Below are positions 23,394-38,084 of a stretch of 64,000 bases of DNA, piece by piece. Numbering within the stretch: the first letter of the stretch is position 1; every line of letters begins with the position of its first letter. Source of the DNA: Macropodus opercularis. Lineage: Eukaryota; Chordata; Actinopteri; Anabantiformes; Osphronemidae. Made by a program: the position numbers and the translations under genes. The notes below the pieces were generated by a model. It made no database searches. It saw nothing but the letters and a program-made list of their open reading frames with translations, and was not told the DNA's origin. The DNA lies in contig CM061102.1 in NCBI GenBank assembly GCA_030770545.1, forward strand, positions 7,119,501 through 7,183,500, read 5' to 3'.

Positions 23394-25490
23394 TCTTGAA
23401 ACCTGAAGGCAACAATATCCCTTCTCAGCCATCAATTGCGTTTTAAACTGTGCTTCTTTTAATTTCAGTTCTGGAAACTTGCATGTTGGGCGCTTCTAGG
23501 TAGGTCCTGCTTTCACGCATAGAGACAATTAAAATAGATGTCCGTGATTAGATTGTATTAGTAAGCTTGTGTTTTGAATCTTCCTTCTGGGAAGACACAG
23601 CCAGCAGCTGATCAAGTGACTTACTTGTGAACACGCTAACAGGCAAACTTAGATAATTATTATACAAATACAACTTTGACTGTCAAGCTAGAAAGACCAC
23701 ACAACACCATTGGCAAATGTTAGAACCATAAAAGCACTTTTATGATCCTGCTGATAAGCATAAAATGTAATATTTTACCTTTGCTAGACTTTATTCCAAC
23801 GTGAATTTGAATGAATGCAGATCCCCCAGTTCATGAAAAACTCACCATGCAGTATGCACTTTGATCAGGTCATGTAAAGCTGCTGATAACAAATCCACTC
23901 CCCCCCAATACTGTGACACAAGCAATGTCACAGATAAACATGATAACGTTTCATAGCTGCATACTTTTTATATGGACCCTTTGTAGCATTGACAGTAGGA
24001 CATGCAATGGTTTCCTAATTGGATGTTTGTTGTTTGCCTCTTTCGCTCATTTTAGTGGCCGCAAACATTACGTGTCAGCCTGCTCTGCTGTTATTTGACT
24101 TGCCAAACAACAAAACAGCCAGAACACTCATGCTGGATATCTGGTGGGTGAAGCCAGTTATATTCAGCTGTAGATAAAACACACTCTGCCTTTCACTTCG
24201 TTACGACAAGAACACCATCCTCACATAAACATTGTCTTGCTCATTGATTAAATCACCGTTTCAGCAAATTAACATTAATGAAGCGATGACACACAGGTGT
24301 CTTCAGTTAGCCTGGCTAATTAGTCCTCATGTCAGGTGGGCGGGGCTGTTCTGGGAATGACGTCATGGCAAAAAATATTACAGTCTGCCTTGGGGGCAAC
24401 AGGAGAGAAATAAGCTGTGGGATGTGGGAGTGCTGTCAATCAAGTGCTCTTTGTACACGCCCACACGGTCCTAATAGAAAACACCTGCCTGGATGGTGGC
24501 AAAACAACTGAGGAGCTGCTTCCCTAATAACAGCAGCACATTTGGTTTTCCTTGTAGAATATGCCTCAAACACACACACACACACACACAAAGGAATCAG
24601 ACTCACTGTTACACAGAGGTTGCGCCTGCAGCGTAAGGGCCAAGCCCGTCCACTGTAAACATGGTCATATAATGAGAGTGATAAGACTGACCGGCGTTGG
24701 GACAAAGCTGACTGACTTGGTGAAATATTTAAATGCAGACTTTGGCTTCACAGACATACGTTGACCTCTGCACGGTGCTACAGCAGCTCAGCTTGTGGCA
24801 GTGAGAGTCCAAAGATTAAATTGATTAGAGAGCAGTGCTTCTCAGGCGGGAGAACACCTAATCTCTGTCTGGGTTATTAAAACTCCGAGAGCCTGTGTCA
24901 GCTGCTCTCACCTGTCTGGTCTCCCACAGACCTTAGGGGGCGTGTCAGCCTCTCGCTGTGTTGGCCAGCTGGTCATGTGACCCCGTAGTAGCCCGTACGA
25001 ATAAAGAAGACTGTTTTCTATTCTGATTTCCTTTTGCACTGTAAGGATTTTTTTGTGTTTTCCACTGAGATGACAGATACAGTCCAGAGCAAATATGTCA
25101 GTATTCATGCAGGGACTTACCCTACTTGGCATTGACAGAACTCAGAGGCGGGTTTATGTGGAGATTATTTCATACTAAATTGTTTTTATCCTCCATTACC
25201 TCACACTAACTGTCCCATAGCCTTTAGTGTTTTCACATGGGATGTTTTGGTGAAGACAACTTGAGAAAGCATTTCTAAACCATGTCCTCATTATAATAAG
25301 TCTGCTGCTGAATACTTTGCTTAATATCAACCGGGGGGAATTTAATTTCAGTCTGCTGATAAAAGAAAAGATAACAACAGCCTCTCGGTGCAGTACCACC
25401 TCTGCTTTTTTTTCCCAAAGAACCCCCCCCCCAAAAAAACCCAAAACAACCGCTGGTCTGCTCTCAGGAAGTCCTGTATGAATATTAATA
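23394..25490. other. Intergenic region between divergent mogat3 and nyap1
   Basis: It should hold the mogat3 promoter and any noncoding first exon. There is no convincing coding exon. A CA run lies at 24570-24590. Confidence 0.6.
24570..24590. repeat. CA dinucleotide microsatellite
   Basis: About ten uninterrupted CA units in intergenic DNA. Confidence 0.9.
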
Positions 25491-25539
25491 TGGATGTAAA
25501 TGCTCAGTGAGGATGCCCAGCGCTTGAACCAACCCAACG

Positions 25540-26036
25540 CGGTGTTAGCTGCGCATTTTCGCTTTGACGTGCCCCCCCCTCTGCCGGAGCCGAACGCGTG
25601 CTTCTGTTTGCGGGGGTCATGTCGAAGTCGCCCTTTGAATCCGCGAGGATGGCTTTTTACCGAAATCTTTGCGGAGGACCGTTTTGTGGCGACGCATCGA
25701 ATTGCATCGTGGTTTTCAATCAGGTCTCACCGGCCAGGCTCCGCCGAGCCGCGGTAGTAGGCACAGTGCGCTGTTTATCATAGGGATGGAAGACCTTCCA
25801 CGTCAAGAACAGGCGTCAGTCCGGTGATAGGCGTCTGAATAACTGATTTTTCTTCGCCTCGTCAATTGACACATCTGGGAAAGCATCTTCTCTTCCCTCC
25901 CGACTATCCAAGACAGCTGTGTCATCAACAAGCGGCGTGGTTTTGTTGTTGTCTGATTTTTTTACGAGCCTGGGCAACTGCCGCTGGATATCGGCATAGT
26001 CTGCCACTGCGCCAGCCGTAGCTTTACCCAGTCACT
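25540..26036 (+). promoter_or_regulatory. CpG-rich promoter and probable noncoding first exon of nyap1
   Basis: CpG dinucleotides are clearly denser here than in flanking DNA. The block ends in a good donor (CACTAAG|GTAGGT, exon end 26036) on the plus strand. The next plus-strand exon with a matching acceptor and a recognisable gene is nyap1 at 38026, so this is inferred to be its noncoding exon 1. A second CpG-rich patch lies at about 26430-26700 in the first intron. Confidence 0.5.
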
Positions 26037-28365
26037 AAGGTAGGTCTCACACCTTCGTCGATCTATTATGTTTCGCACCGCAAATCACCGTTTGTGTTGC
26101 TTACTTCATTTAGCCGCTGTAGCCTGCTTCCCCAGTCAAAACGCACTGTCTGCCTCATTAGCAGCGAAAATGTGATGCTGTATTGCGGAGGAAGCGTCGG
26201 GCCTCGTGGCATTTTACGCGTAAATACCGAGAAATAAGGTTGACAGGGAGCCTCTGTTTATTCACCAGCCAAATTATTCAACCTTGAAACCATGTCACCC
26301 ATGCAGGGGAATACAGGGCCTGCATTTTATCCCCCAAACACAACAGCCATGCCAGGCCAGCTGGGCAGACGGCTGCGACCCACAGCCCTTGTAAATATTT
26401 CGCCGAAGACAAGCCTCCATCAGCTGACTGGAGATGCCGGAGCATGCACGGCGTTGTTGATCAGATGCCGACACCACAGCGGTGCCCGCGGTGTCCGCGT
26501 TAGATGCCGTAGTTCGCGAGGCCGTGGCTCAAAACAAACAACACATCTGCGTGTTTAGTTGAGCAGAGCCGGGCTGCGCTCGTGCAGTGGAGACAGTCAC
26601 ATATTGACTGAATGTGCGTTTGTGCGCAGCCAGGTGAGGATGTGTTGGCGCGTCTTGGAGGTGCGGGAGAGGCAGGCGTCTGTGCAAGGTTACACACACC
26701 GTTAGAGTCTCGTAAAGGAAAAAAGAACCACTTAGTGGCAGAAATGCCCGTTGAAGTGCCGCAGTATACAACTGTAAATCACTGTTTGGATACACTGAAG
26801 GCAGTAGTGAATTAAACGTGCCTTTAAGCTTATACTCAATAGGGTATTTTTCCGGGCGTGACAGCCACTCAGAGAGAGCTTGACTCCTCCTGAGAGATTT
26901 CCTCATCTCCTCCCCATCGCAAAAAAACTTACAACTGCTTAAATAGCACCGTTATTGGACTTTATTTACCTGAATGTCTTTAATCTCATTTCCACTGGAA
27001 AGGCTGCTGGAATTAGGGAAAGCTGCTGAATAGACAGTGTATTTAGAAAAGCTGTCATGTCCCTCGGTGGGGTGTCTGTCACAAAACAAATAGTCTACAG
27101 AGTGTGCGTTTCAAAGGGCTGGGTGCAAAGAGCCACAAGCGAAGTTTCCTACAAGGATAATCCAGAATGTGAAGATGCTATATTGCAGTGTTGGTTAGTT
27201 CACTGTCAGCTTGAAATGCAACATACAGCTAAAGCCACTCTCTTGACCTTGGAGCTGAATATAACTAAAATATTCCTGCACAATTCTTGAGATTGTTCAG
27301 ACTGTCAGATGCGGACGAAGGGGATCTGGTATGCGTGTATGCCGCTCGGTTTAAGCGCTCGCTGGTACAGATAGAGGAGAGCAGGGATGCGTGAGAGCAG
27401 CTGTGACTGTGGGGTCATTGAGTGCAGGCTGGGAGCCACACATACTGTGCAGCGTGTCTTGAATGCAGAGGAAAACACGGGCTCAGACAACGGGCATTTA
27501 ACTGCCGTCTCTCACCTGGCGATCACATATTCATTCTAGAACTGTGGTTGAATCACGAAACAGAGACGTGTGGCAACTCCCTCAGTCTGGGGTAGCACAG
27601 TGTCGAAACTAATGAAATATGTGCCACTGGAGCTCGCGTAGTCCTCAAGGAGTTGTCTTGCTACATCCGAATGCAGAGTTTTGGTTAAGACATAATGACA
27701 CTGGGTAGAGGTCATGGTTGCACGTACTGGTGGACAGACTGAAATGAAGCCGATAGAGCTCACACAGTTGCTCCATCCAGCAGTGCATGTTTTTGACTGG
27801 CGGATGTGAGACAGATGTTGCAGATGCTGACATTTTAAGCCTATTTCTCTGGCCAAGTGGTTACTTCTGTCTGGGTGGGCAGTAGTGGATTATTTTTTTT
27901 TTCCTGACGCACCCAAACAGATTGTTTACATAGAGTTTGAGCAGCAGCAGGTCAATAGGGTAGTAAAAGCAATAGAAATGTCTACTACTGTCGTGCAGGT
28001 TTCCAAATCAATATGGCTGAAGTACCGTTATGTTCAGCTGTATATTTTTGGGGTCTCATCGTGTGTGTTTCACCATCTCGATTCTCTCAGCTCGGTCGCA
28101 GAGCCATTAGAAATGATGGAGGAAGTGTTTCTACTGTGTCTTCTTGAAAGTTCGCTAGTGACAGCTAACAAAAAAAGTAAAAAATAAATACTTTCTGCTT
28201 CTGGCTGTGCGATTCTCTGCCGTGGAGACATTAAATCCGGAAACAGTTAAAGTTTGCCCTTGTGTTTACAGACTGAAGCGATCTCTCCCACTACTCTGCT
28301 TCACTTCCCCCAGTACTTACATGCTGAGTAAATAACACTCTTGTTAAAGGGATTGAACAGCCCAC

Positions 28366-28441
28366 TAGAGCTGAAGCGATTAGTCAATTAATTAATTGAC
28401 AAAAAATGATCAGCGGCTGCTTTGATCATAGAATAACATTT
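28366..28441 (+). repeat. Degenerate copy of a common teleost interspersed repeat
   Basis: AGAGCTGAAGCGATTAGTCA followed by an AATTAATT-type palindromic stretch and a GATCAGCGGCTGCTTTGAT-like block resembles the start of a widely scattered fish repeat. That repeat typically reads GCTGAAACGATTAGTCGATT. The match is from memory and imperfect. Confidence 0.45.
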
Positions 28442-31400
28442 TTACAGCATAAATAGTAAAACTTTTAACTCCAAACTCCAACTTTTAATACAAGGATTGA
28501 CACATAATATGTTTGAATATCACACTTATGGTTAAATAAAACGCAAATAAGAGATTTAGACGTTGTTGATGTTATCCATCAAGGAGGCATCTGATTGGCT
28601 CAAAGTTGTAGCATATGACAACAATTCCAAACATGCAACCAGAGTCATGAAGAATTATCTTCAGAGACAAGAAGAACAAAGAGCCTTGCAACAGACGGCA
28701 TGTCCCACAGACAGGCAGTCAGTCTGGGATTAGCAGACAGAAGGCACAGAGACAGACGAAATCCACAGAGGAACTGGGGCATGTTTTCAAAGATGCTTGG
28801 AACAACCTACCTTCCAGGTAACTAGAAAGTGTGGCCACAGCGACTTCTTATTGCTTTCTTTGTTTATTATGAAATGAATTCAAAAATCCTTGCATATTCT
28901 ATCATTCATATCTAACATTTAGAGGCTGAAATGCACAGCACTTCTTGAATTAGCAGACTAGTTATGTATTGTTCGAGCAAAAATCCTGGAGGAATCCTGC
29001 TATTGAATTTCTTGTGCACTTCTCTTTAATTGTAAAAGGAAAGCTGAGGTGTTTCCTTTTCAAAGATAACAGAGAGTGTTGTGAATGTGGACAACACTGG
29101 GAGGCTTTTTGTAAAGACTGAATCCTATATTTATTTTCAGACGCTCCCTTCCTCATGAATTGAGTGTCTCCAGTTTGTAACACAGACTGTACATATGTTA
29201 CAGTGTGTAAACAGAAAAAAGCTACAGGGGATATCACACAGTTTTTTTCACGGATTGACTAGAAGTTGGCACAGTGTCCCTTTAATCTTCACATGTCTGT
29301 TACTAATGTCGATTAGATTATTTGAAATAGCTGCGCTCCCTTCTTTACATTCCATTTATGTTGTATACTAATATAAATGCGCTGTTAGCTCAAATTATCC
29401 ACAGCTATGCTGGTTCTATTTCAAATCAGTGTTGTGTCTCCAATACCCTGTGTTTAGTGTGGAGCGAATCAGTGTCTTTATGCACTCGGGTCCAGTGTGA
29501 TTGTCCTTTTGTCTTCTTTGCTGATTCTTTACTTTTACTGTCCTGACTGAAGAGCAAGACAAACAAAGCCCAGTAGACTTTTTTAGCTGTGTGTCCCACT
29601 CTTAATTGGTTTTCCCCAAATATCATGAAAGCTCTTTGGGTCTTGCCCCCTTTGAGGCCACGTTGTTGGGTGTTTCTCACTGTAAAAGATTATGTGTGGG
29701 TCTCCCCTTGTGTGGGAAATGACTAGTATGTACAGTATATGACCAGATCAGCCAGCAACATCTGAAATAAAAGCTCCCTTTAAAGGTTTTCTTTTTGTGC
29801 TGTAAGCGTCTTACAGCATCCAGTATTCATTGTAGTGTGTAGTCAAGAGTAATGATGTGTGGTAATGATTTCCTTGAGGCAACTCATCTTTGTTCATTTC
29901 CCCTCGGTTTTCTTCTCATTAAACCTTTCAAAGTCATTTGCATGGTACCATGCAAAATAAATAAAGTTTGTAGCCAACAGTTACTCCTCTCTCGTTGGCA
30001 CTGAATTTCCTATGTTAATCCCTCTTATTAATCTCTGTCTATGCAGGATCTTCTAGATGTCTGAAACTACAGTATTTGGGACATTCTTGCACATGTCTTT
30101 GTGCCGTCCGTCTTATTTCGCTCATTAGTTTTTTAGCCCTGTCATTTCAGTATTATGTCAGAAAGGGAATTGGACTCATGCGTTAGGTGCCTGCTGTCGT
30201 GAATGCGCTACACTTGCACTAAAGAAGAGTCTGAATGTACAGTCATAAGAAGGCTATAATATTTGTGACACTTAGAAGCGTTGTCGTAGTGCTCAGTGTC
30301 ACACACTGAAACTCGTGTGGCGTGTAGTGGTCTTACAATGCCTCACAGTGGTAATTCATTGTCTGCAGCGCTCCTAAAGGTCACAGTAAACTCAAACAGC
30401 AAAATCTCAGGGTTCAGCAACAGTATGTGAAATACATGACTGCGAGCAGTGGCTTCACAGATGCAAAGCTGAATTGCAGGAGTCAGCTTGTGCTTTAAAT
30501 GTCAAAGCAATCTTCATTTATATTGAAATGCGCCTGTTTGGTTGGGTGACACAAAAAGAAGTCAAGATGTCCCCACTGGTTTTAAATAGAAAGATGAAAG
30601 TACCAAGACCCAGGCTATGTGAGATTTTTGGAGATTAGAAATTTAGGAAACGTGGATCAGAATCGGATCAATTCATCACTATACCAAAAGCCAGTGTCTG
30701 GCTTCTGCAGAGCAGTTGTTTTATTTGTTATTGGATGAAGTTGATGATAAAGGTTTAGTTGGGTAAACTGAGCTGCTAACGTAATCTAACATAATTACTG
30801 TGAAATCAACATCTGAGACACCGGTGCATCAAACCAGTTCCACGACTGCAGCTCATGAGGAGGTGAAACCATAAGTGTCACTCTCCTCTGGTTGAAGGCG
30901 CATGGGCTAAAGCAAGTCACTACACAAAGCCCCACAATCATCTTGTTAAAGTCAGTAATATTTCGCGCCTGAGGCCCAACCTCACACCAGCGTACACTCG
31001 AAGAAAACAGACTGAATCAGACACCCTGCGGTGCGTAATCTGCTTTCACCTGCCATTTGCCCCATTTAGTGCATGATCATTCCATCACTGTCAGTTCAGT
31101 GAACAGCTGGAATGACAGCAATAGGTTCCGCTCATGTGAGACCCTGAACTGAAAACCTGCCAATCACACCTGTAAGGCCAGGAAGCCCGAGCATTTGCCA
31201 CCTCTCCAGCTCCTCAGCTCGTGGTGCTGCCTCTGTAAATGCTCCCACACATCGATTCCTAGCACTATTTGGGGCACAAATATCCAGCCCATAAAAGACA
31301 TGATCTGTATGCAATGAGTTGAATGAGTGGGAGAGCTGTGTGTGGGTGCTTACTCTGCAACCTACGCTACTGACTTGCTTATCAGGGGATTGTGAGCACA

Positions 31401-33288
31401 AGGAGTAGGATGATTCGAATGTTGGATGACCACTTGTGGCCTACCTGGTTTAGCGAATTGCACCGACGCTGTTGTTGCTGCTTCATATTAGAATCAAAAG
31501 AAAAGCAGCTCGGCAGCCACGCCAGTACGATTATTAGGATAATATCAACACGATTTGCATTCCGGTCTTCTCTCGTGTGTGGTTAGGAAAGGATTGATTT
31601 CCATAATTTGCCCATTTTTCTTATTCTTATATTTTCTATTCTTAAGGCTCTGTTACTGATTTGCACCCTGTAGCTTTCCAAGGCAACTCAAAACACTGAA
31701 TATACAAGCTCCCAGAAGTTATGAGTCAAGTCCTCTGCTCTGAGGCAAATCATATGTGATGTTCACTTGATGCTTGTTTCGCTTTAGGCTACTGGACCTG
31801 ACCTAATTGGGGCTGAATACTTTATAGCATGTATCATGCAGGGGCAGGGGATCCCATAGTCCTTCAGGCTGTGGTGATCTAGGCTTTTTATAAGGGAATG
31901 AAAACCATTTAAGCTGTGTAATTGGAATCAATAGTCTGTAAGCGTGTGCAGTTCTGTCTGGCTCTGAATCCTAAAACAGGTTCAGCATTTGTTTATACAG
32001 TGCATATTGTTTGTATAGCACAGATGGAGAGGACAAGCGCTTCCTCATTTCCATAGTGGAGAGCACCGTGCAGTGTGAGAAAAGGTGCACGAGACTTAAA
32101 ACTGACACAGAGGCGCGCAATATTGCTGGGTATCTAAAAATCAGGCAGAGATTCCACCGATCCTCGAATCGGTCAAGAGAGAGACTGACTCAGTGGAGTG
32201 TGTGCAGCTGCAGAGTGGCGCTCTTCCCCTCATGCACGAGCCTGAGCGTGGAGGGGTTTTTCAATTCTCACTCTATTCCCCGCAACGCTGTACCTCACAG
32301 TCTGGGTTTCAGCAGCCAAATGCAAAGAGCAAACATATAGAAGCTGTGTGTGTTCTGTGCATGGGAGGTGATTTCCCTCTTTCTATGGTGATATCACAGA
32401 CAGACTCACAGATCTTCGTTATATTTGCTGAAACGCAGATTGTGTCGAGGGAACAAGGGATGAAGTCACAGTACTTGGCACAAATTCTTTCTACCAGGCC
32501 CTTCCTTAAGTCTTAATTTCTTTTTTGTGGCTGATGTGGTATTTCCACATATTGAACTAGAAAAGGTTCCAAGCGTCGCTTTAGGGCCTAGTGAGCTGTT
32601 AGGTTTGGCGTATGCTAAGTATAGTGGGTCGCTATAGTTACTGGAGATACAAGTAGGTGATGACGATGGCAAGGGCAAGCTGAGATGGGGAATGGGGATC
32701 TGGAGGACAATCACTCGCTGCCTCTCTTCTTTATTTACTTGGAAGTGGAGTATACTATATCTGCAGCTCTCCGCATTTTGAACTATTCATGATCCACACA
32801 TTGATGTTTACTTATGCACACATACACAGACTGCAATAGAATTGTTTGTTGGCAGAAAAAGTGCATGGTTCAGACAAACTGAGCATTGCTGCAAGTTTGT
32901 TGCAGCTGAAGGCTGCTATCCTGGTGGCTCAGGGAAGGCTTTTTTTGTAGGATATTTTTGGTTGCAGTCCATGAAAGATTTAGTGGTCACTCAGTTTGTA
33001 CAACGCCGAGGAAGAGAATCCAAAGTGTGCTAAGTGTCCTGTGCATGTATATTTAAATGAGTGCATTTTGTTTTTTGACCTCTAAAATTTTGTTGTTTTG
33101 TTTTAATATAAAATGACAGCACATGCTGTTAAAGTTTGATTTTGGCTCATGTAAATTAATTTATAATCTAAAAGTTTTAATTTATTTATTTTATGCCCAA
33201 AACACGAGAAAGAGGTCAGGAATGAGTTTCTGCAAATTTGTTTTCTGCCTCTTGTGTGCCTTCCATCCCTGGCCTGGAGTGATGCATC

Positions 33289-33334
33289 TTCCTCCTCTTC
33301 CTCCTCCTCCTCCTCCTCCTACTCCTCCTTCTCT
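33289..33334. repeat. CTC trinucleotide microsatellite
   Basis: CCT/CTC triplets are interrupted by single substitutions, inside the inferred nyap1 first intron. Confidence 0.85.
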
Positions 33335-36300
33335 TGTCCATTCTCATCAGCCACAGGCGTTTCACTGCACAATGAAATATTGTAGCGCATTCAGCACACA
33401 ACAGCAGAAGAGAAGTTGAGCCATGTGCTCGCACCAATGAGCCCCATATTGCAAATGGTGACTCCTGGTTTAGTGATCCACAGTGGGGAATAATCTGCTG
33501 CTTTTCTTACAACAGTAACTTTTCAAAATACATACATTGAAAATTTGCATCTATGTTGATTTTGTTTTTGAAATTCACACAGCGCCTTTGAACCTTATTC
33601 GTAAATCAGCACATCTGTATTTCTAAGGCGATGTGAGGCTGAGGAGAGCATTCTGCGTGTAGAGAAGTTGCCATAGTAACGGTTACAAACACAAGGCAGG
33701 TAAAACTGTGGTTGGCTGCTCGTGTTGTCAAACACTCTACAGTGAGTGAAGACGGGATCGAGCTGGGACAGGTTTTACCTCAGGTGACTGGTGCTGTCAG
33801 GAAGGGATGGGTGGACTTCATGAATACACACAGACAGTAATGCAGTAATGCATGTTGCTTGAAAGTTTTTCTGGGCCGCAGGTCGGCCTGGCAGAGTGCA
33901 AACGTGCCGTGCATGAGCAGTAACGCCACGGCTGTCAGAGGGGTGAAGCGTCCCGTGTGTCGAAAGTGACGCAGAACAGCATCAGACGCAGAACAGGACT
34001 GAGCTGATTCACCAAATGTCTAAGAGCATTTCTGTGCGTTGAAATTGAGCTTGTGTGAACAGTAAGTGTGAGACATCTGATCATTAATATTTTGCATGTT
34101 CATAGTCTCTAATGTGTGGAACTAGCTTTTGACGCTTTGTCTGAATAAAGTTGTCTCCCTTTTTTGTGCTCATCTCAAGTATTTAAATAACCAGTGGTGA
34201 CTTCAAGAAACAAACCTGCGACTTCGTCTTTACACCGATTTCCCTAATTAGCTTTACTTTAGGTGATCTTGCTGGACGGCAGACTCGGTTCTCTTTGTAA
34301 AGGGAACCACTGTTCCTCCCCATCGATGTTTCTTCCTACCTCCTTGGGCCTAGATAATCAGCTTCTGGCTGTAGCTTCATGTTTACTGTACACACATTAG
34401 AGTGGTATTGATCTTTTGATTTAACTCTGCTAGGAAGCATGTGTCCCAGTAAGCGAAGCTTTATTTTAAACATGTAATTCAGTGATGTATTTTATTTATT
34501 AATCATTTTATTGTATTTAATCACATCCTTCGGTTTCCTGCAGCTACTATGCAGCTTATGAATTGTTATTAATGTAGATTATTTATGATGTAAACAGATC
34601 GTTATCATCAGGATGAGCCATAATCACTGCCCAAGCTGTGCTTTTAAGGGTTTTACGTCACATTTACTGGCTGCTTTGAGATGTGAATAAGTAGATTTCA
34701 AACAGATATTGCCTTACAAAATAAATCATCAAGGCCATAAAATCAAGGAAGTGAATCATATGTTGGTTCTATTTCTCAGGACTCAATACCAATTATTCTT
34801 TAAAGGCCTTGTTGACCATTTAATGGTGAAGAAATGACGCATGCTGTTTGTCAGATGCCTTAAGTCTTGATGGGAATAAGATAAAGGAGAATGTGCCCAG
34901 AGAGTTCTGGTGGGTATGTTCGTATTCAGAACTAAAAAAAATGATGCAGGTTGTTGTGTCTGTGGTTAAGAATGTGCTCAAAGCCTTTTAATCATATCAG
35001 ACAGACAGCTGACATGTGATGTCCTGGTTGAGCAACAGAAACATTTTCCCGTTTATATGTCTGATGGTTTTGTTCACACCATCAGGCAAATGTAGAAGTT
35101 GCTGTTTGACAGGAAACACATGAGCTTCTCTGAGCAGATCTGTGATTACAACCAGCTTCTATGCGTGATTTTAATGGGGCTCCTTTTTTAGTATTCCAGC
35201 CTTGTGTTATCAGCTGGTGCAGATCTTCTTTAAAACCACATCTATTTCATTGTATTGCCTTCTTTCCCACAGGAGATAAAACATTTCACTTTAGTAAAGT
35301 CCCACATTTGAGTTTCATGTCTTATTTTTCTTGTCCTTGTCTGCTGATTCAACTAACAAAAAATCTTCTTCCCTGAAGTCCTTCGTCAAAAGTGTAGCTC
35401 TATTTATTCCATGTACCATTAAGAGATGCAGGGTAGCTCGGTACGTCACACTATCAGACACAGAGGTTATCTCCACTGAAAATACAAACAGCATATTGCT
35501 TCAAAATGACCAGGAACATATGAAGTGGCAGTTTAAACCTGGGATCGTCATGTATGACGAGGCCGACGTCCTGCTTTGTGCATATTTAGTGGTTAAGGAA
35601 GAGATGCTTGGCTGACAGTGTTGCTAGGAGACCACACACAGCGACTAGTGTGAGAGGCTTGATTTCACCTCCCTCCCCCATTCTTGTAGTCTGGCTGCCT
35701 TTCACTGTTTTTCTATCCTCTCTTCCTCACACTTGCCGTCGTTTGTTTATCCCCTGCAATCATACATTCCATGTCTTGACATTGTCTTCCATGAGTCTGT
35801 CTCCAGTACGTTTCCCGCCTAATCATACTCATCTTCATTCCAGCTGATCCCCTAGTGATTCGCTATTTATTGACATCAACCATTTTCCGCCATGCCTCCT
35901 CCTGTCTCTGTCCCTACGCCTGTGCCCCCCCCCCCCCTCTGTGTGCGTCTCAGGCATTCTCCCGAATGTTTTACTCCATCCTTGTACACTGCCCCCCCCA
36001 TCCTCTCTCCCCTGTTTGTTTCTCTTGCTGGGCTGCAGCGCTGAGTATGGCTCAGTTGCAGTGACTGTAGTGCAACCGTGTGGCTGTGCGGTTCAGCTAT
36101 GATGCTGCACAGGAATGGCTGTGGTTTTAATGAGACGCTGGATTAACACGAGCATAAGGACAGAAAATGCAAAGAATACATCACTGATGAACACAAAGTC
36201 CAAAGCTTTTCCCAGCTTTAGTGCTTTCTGATAAATTTTAAATAGCACTTTGAACACACAATATGAAACATGCTCAGGACGGTGCTGTGTCCTCTACTCT

Positions 36301-38084
36301 TCAGCTCCACTGCCCCAGTCACAGTGAGCTGCAACACTACAGGACCACTTGCTGTGGTGGAAGCTAGAGGGCAGAGGGCTGCAGCACAAAGTGATCCAGA
36401 AGTGTTAGATTCAGCAGCAGGGAACACCAGAGAGAAATACAGAAATACAACTACTGTGTGGTGATGAAGCAAACTGCATCTCTTCAGTAACTCACACAGA
36501 TACATGAGCAATAGACTTACTGCTTCACACCCTGTGTGTATTCTTGTGTGTAGCATTCATGGCGGATCTCGTTATGTGTGCGATGGGTTTGCTTATGGGT
36601 CATATGCGGCGCTGCATGCAGATTCATTTCTAGAAGCTGCTCCATCCGTCTCGTGACGTGTATTAAGTGACCCCTGACCCCACCGATTCTCATGAACAAC
36701 TTGCTAAACAAAGAGAGGGAGATGAGTGAAATGTTTGCCTGTAGCATGTGTTTGATTAGAGAAGCCTGCCTGTACACTAGAGGTTCTCCCAGCCCGGCTA
36801 ATTGCACACCAACCCACAGCATGTAATGCGGCAATTGCAGGGCTGCCTGCTCAGCTGCCAGATCCTAGAAACCCAAATCAAAGCTCCTGTTAACAAAAGC
36901 CCGACGTACAGTCGCAGCTCCCTAACCTAATTAATATTGAGTCAGCAAGCAGCGGCCGAGATTGTGGTCAGGGCTGTGGGATACAGGAATAGCAGTAGCC
37001 ACGCTGACACGCTGGATGACACACTGAGCCATGACAAAAGAATCACACACAGATACACAGCTCCACATGCTGCCTGGTCCAGACGACAGTGTCTCATGCC
37101 CCCACTGTGGGTTATCTTGCCTTTATCATAACATGTGTTTCAGCAATAACACTAATGTGCAGGTGGTGGAAGTGGCTTTAAATTTGTTTTGGTTCAGCCA
37201 TTTGTTTATCAGTGAATTATGTTTCCTGCTTTGAAGGACAGAAGGCAAAACAAAGTAAATACAGGCAATATATTGTTTTGATTCTTGTAGTTTAATGTTA
37301 CATGACTGATGACATTTTCAGTAGCTTAGAAAACAGATGCAAGAAGAACCAGTGGCAAATCTTTATACATTAAGATTCTGTTCCATTTGTAAAGGAAAAA
37401 CACTGGAAATGTGCATCAGCTGACAGCTGCACTTTTCTTAGCCAACTGTGTTGCACACTCACATTGTCCAAACACTATGAAAACAGGGCAGTGAAAACCC
37501 TGTTGAGCCCTCAGATATCTGCCCCACAACAAGCCTGACTTTTCATGGGCTAAGCGTGAGTAGGAAGCTGTGCATGCGCCACATATGACACACCACATTA
37601 CTCTCTGGCTAGCAGACACGCTTAGCTAGGCCATCCCAGGGCCTGCAGCCAGAGACGCTCTGCAGCTGAGTTTCCCTGCTTACTCAAATATTCATAACTG
37701 GATAATGAAAGTATAAATAGTTTTCATGTGATACACTAGAGAATATGGAAAGAAAACAACTACAATGTCTGTCACGGTGCATCGCCGTGTGTCTGCTTTG
37801 AAGGCTGCCAGTTAGAGTAATTGGCAGGATTGTTTGCTGTGACACAGTGACCATAATAACCCATAACCCCAGAGTTTGCCAGCATTTGGGGTTTGATTAT
37901 TTGGATGCAGTGTGTTGCCAAATTACAACATAGTTACTGTCAGGCTTGTCAGCTACAAGTAGGCTTCCCTTCTTAATGGCTTTAATGAGTTCAGACCTTG
38001 CCCCTGTTTCTTCTCCCTTGTTTAGGTGAGTTAGAGGAGGTTGCCTGTGACATACGTCCCCCTCTTCGAATCTACTTCCATACC

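Larger units (their letters stand above)
26037..38025 (+). other. Long first intron of nyap1 (inferred), no gene seen
   Basis: Twelve kilobases hold no recognisable coding exon. Contents seen are an old interspersed repeat at 28366-28441, a CTC run at 33289-33334 and a C run at 35925-35937. Open frames of up to about 125 codons (for example 26529-26906 minus and 32011-32340 plus) resemble no family and have no supporting splice structure. Confidence 0.5.

Noticed and set aside
23394..23435. Earlier in-frame ATGs for mogat3
   Set aside because: An acceptor-like TTGCCTTCAG falls inside this stretch on the minus strand, so it is probably the end of an upstream intron. The family start resembles the one at 23393.
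26529..26906. 125-codon minus-strand frame in CpG-rich DNA
   Set aside because: Low stop-codon density is expected in GC-rich sequence. No domain is visible.
32011..32340. 109-codon plus-strand frame in the nyap1 first intron
   Set aside because: No family match, no consistent splice partners, and it is similar in length to many chance frames here.
33216..33437. Arginine-rich minus-strand frame
   Set aside because: It is the reverse strand of the CTC microsatellite.
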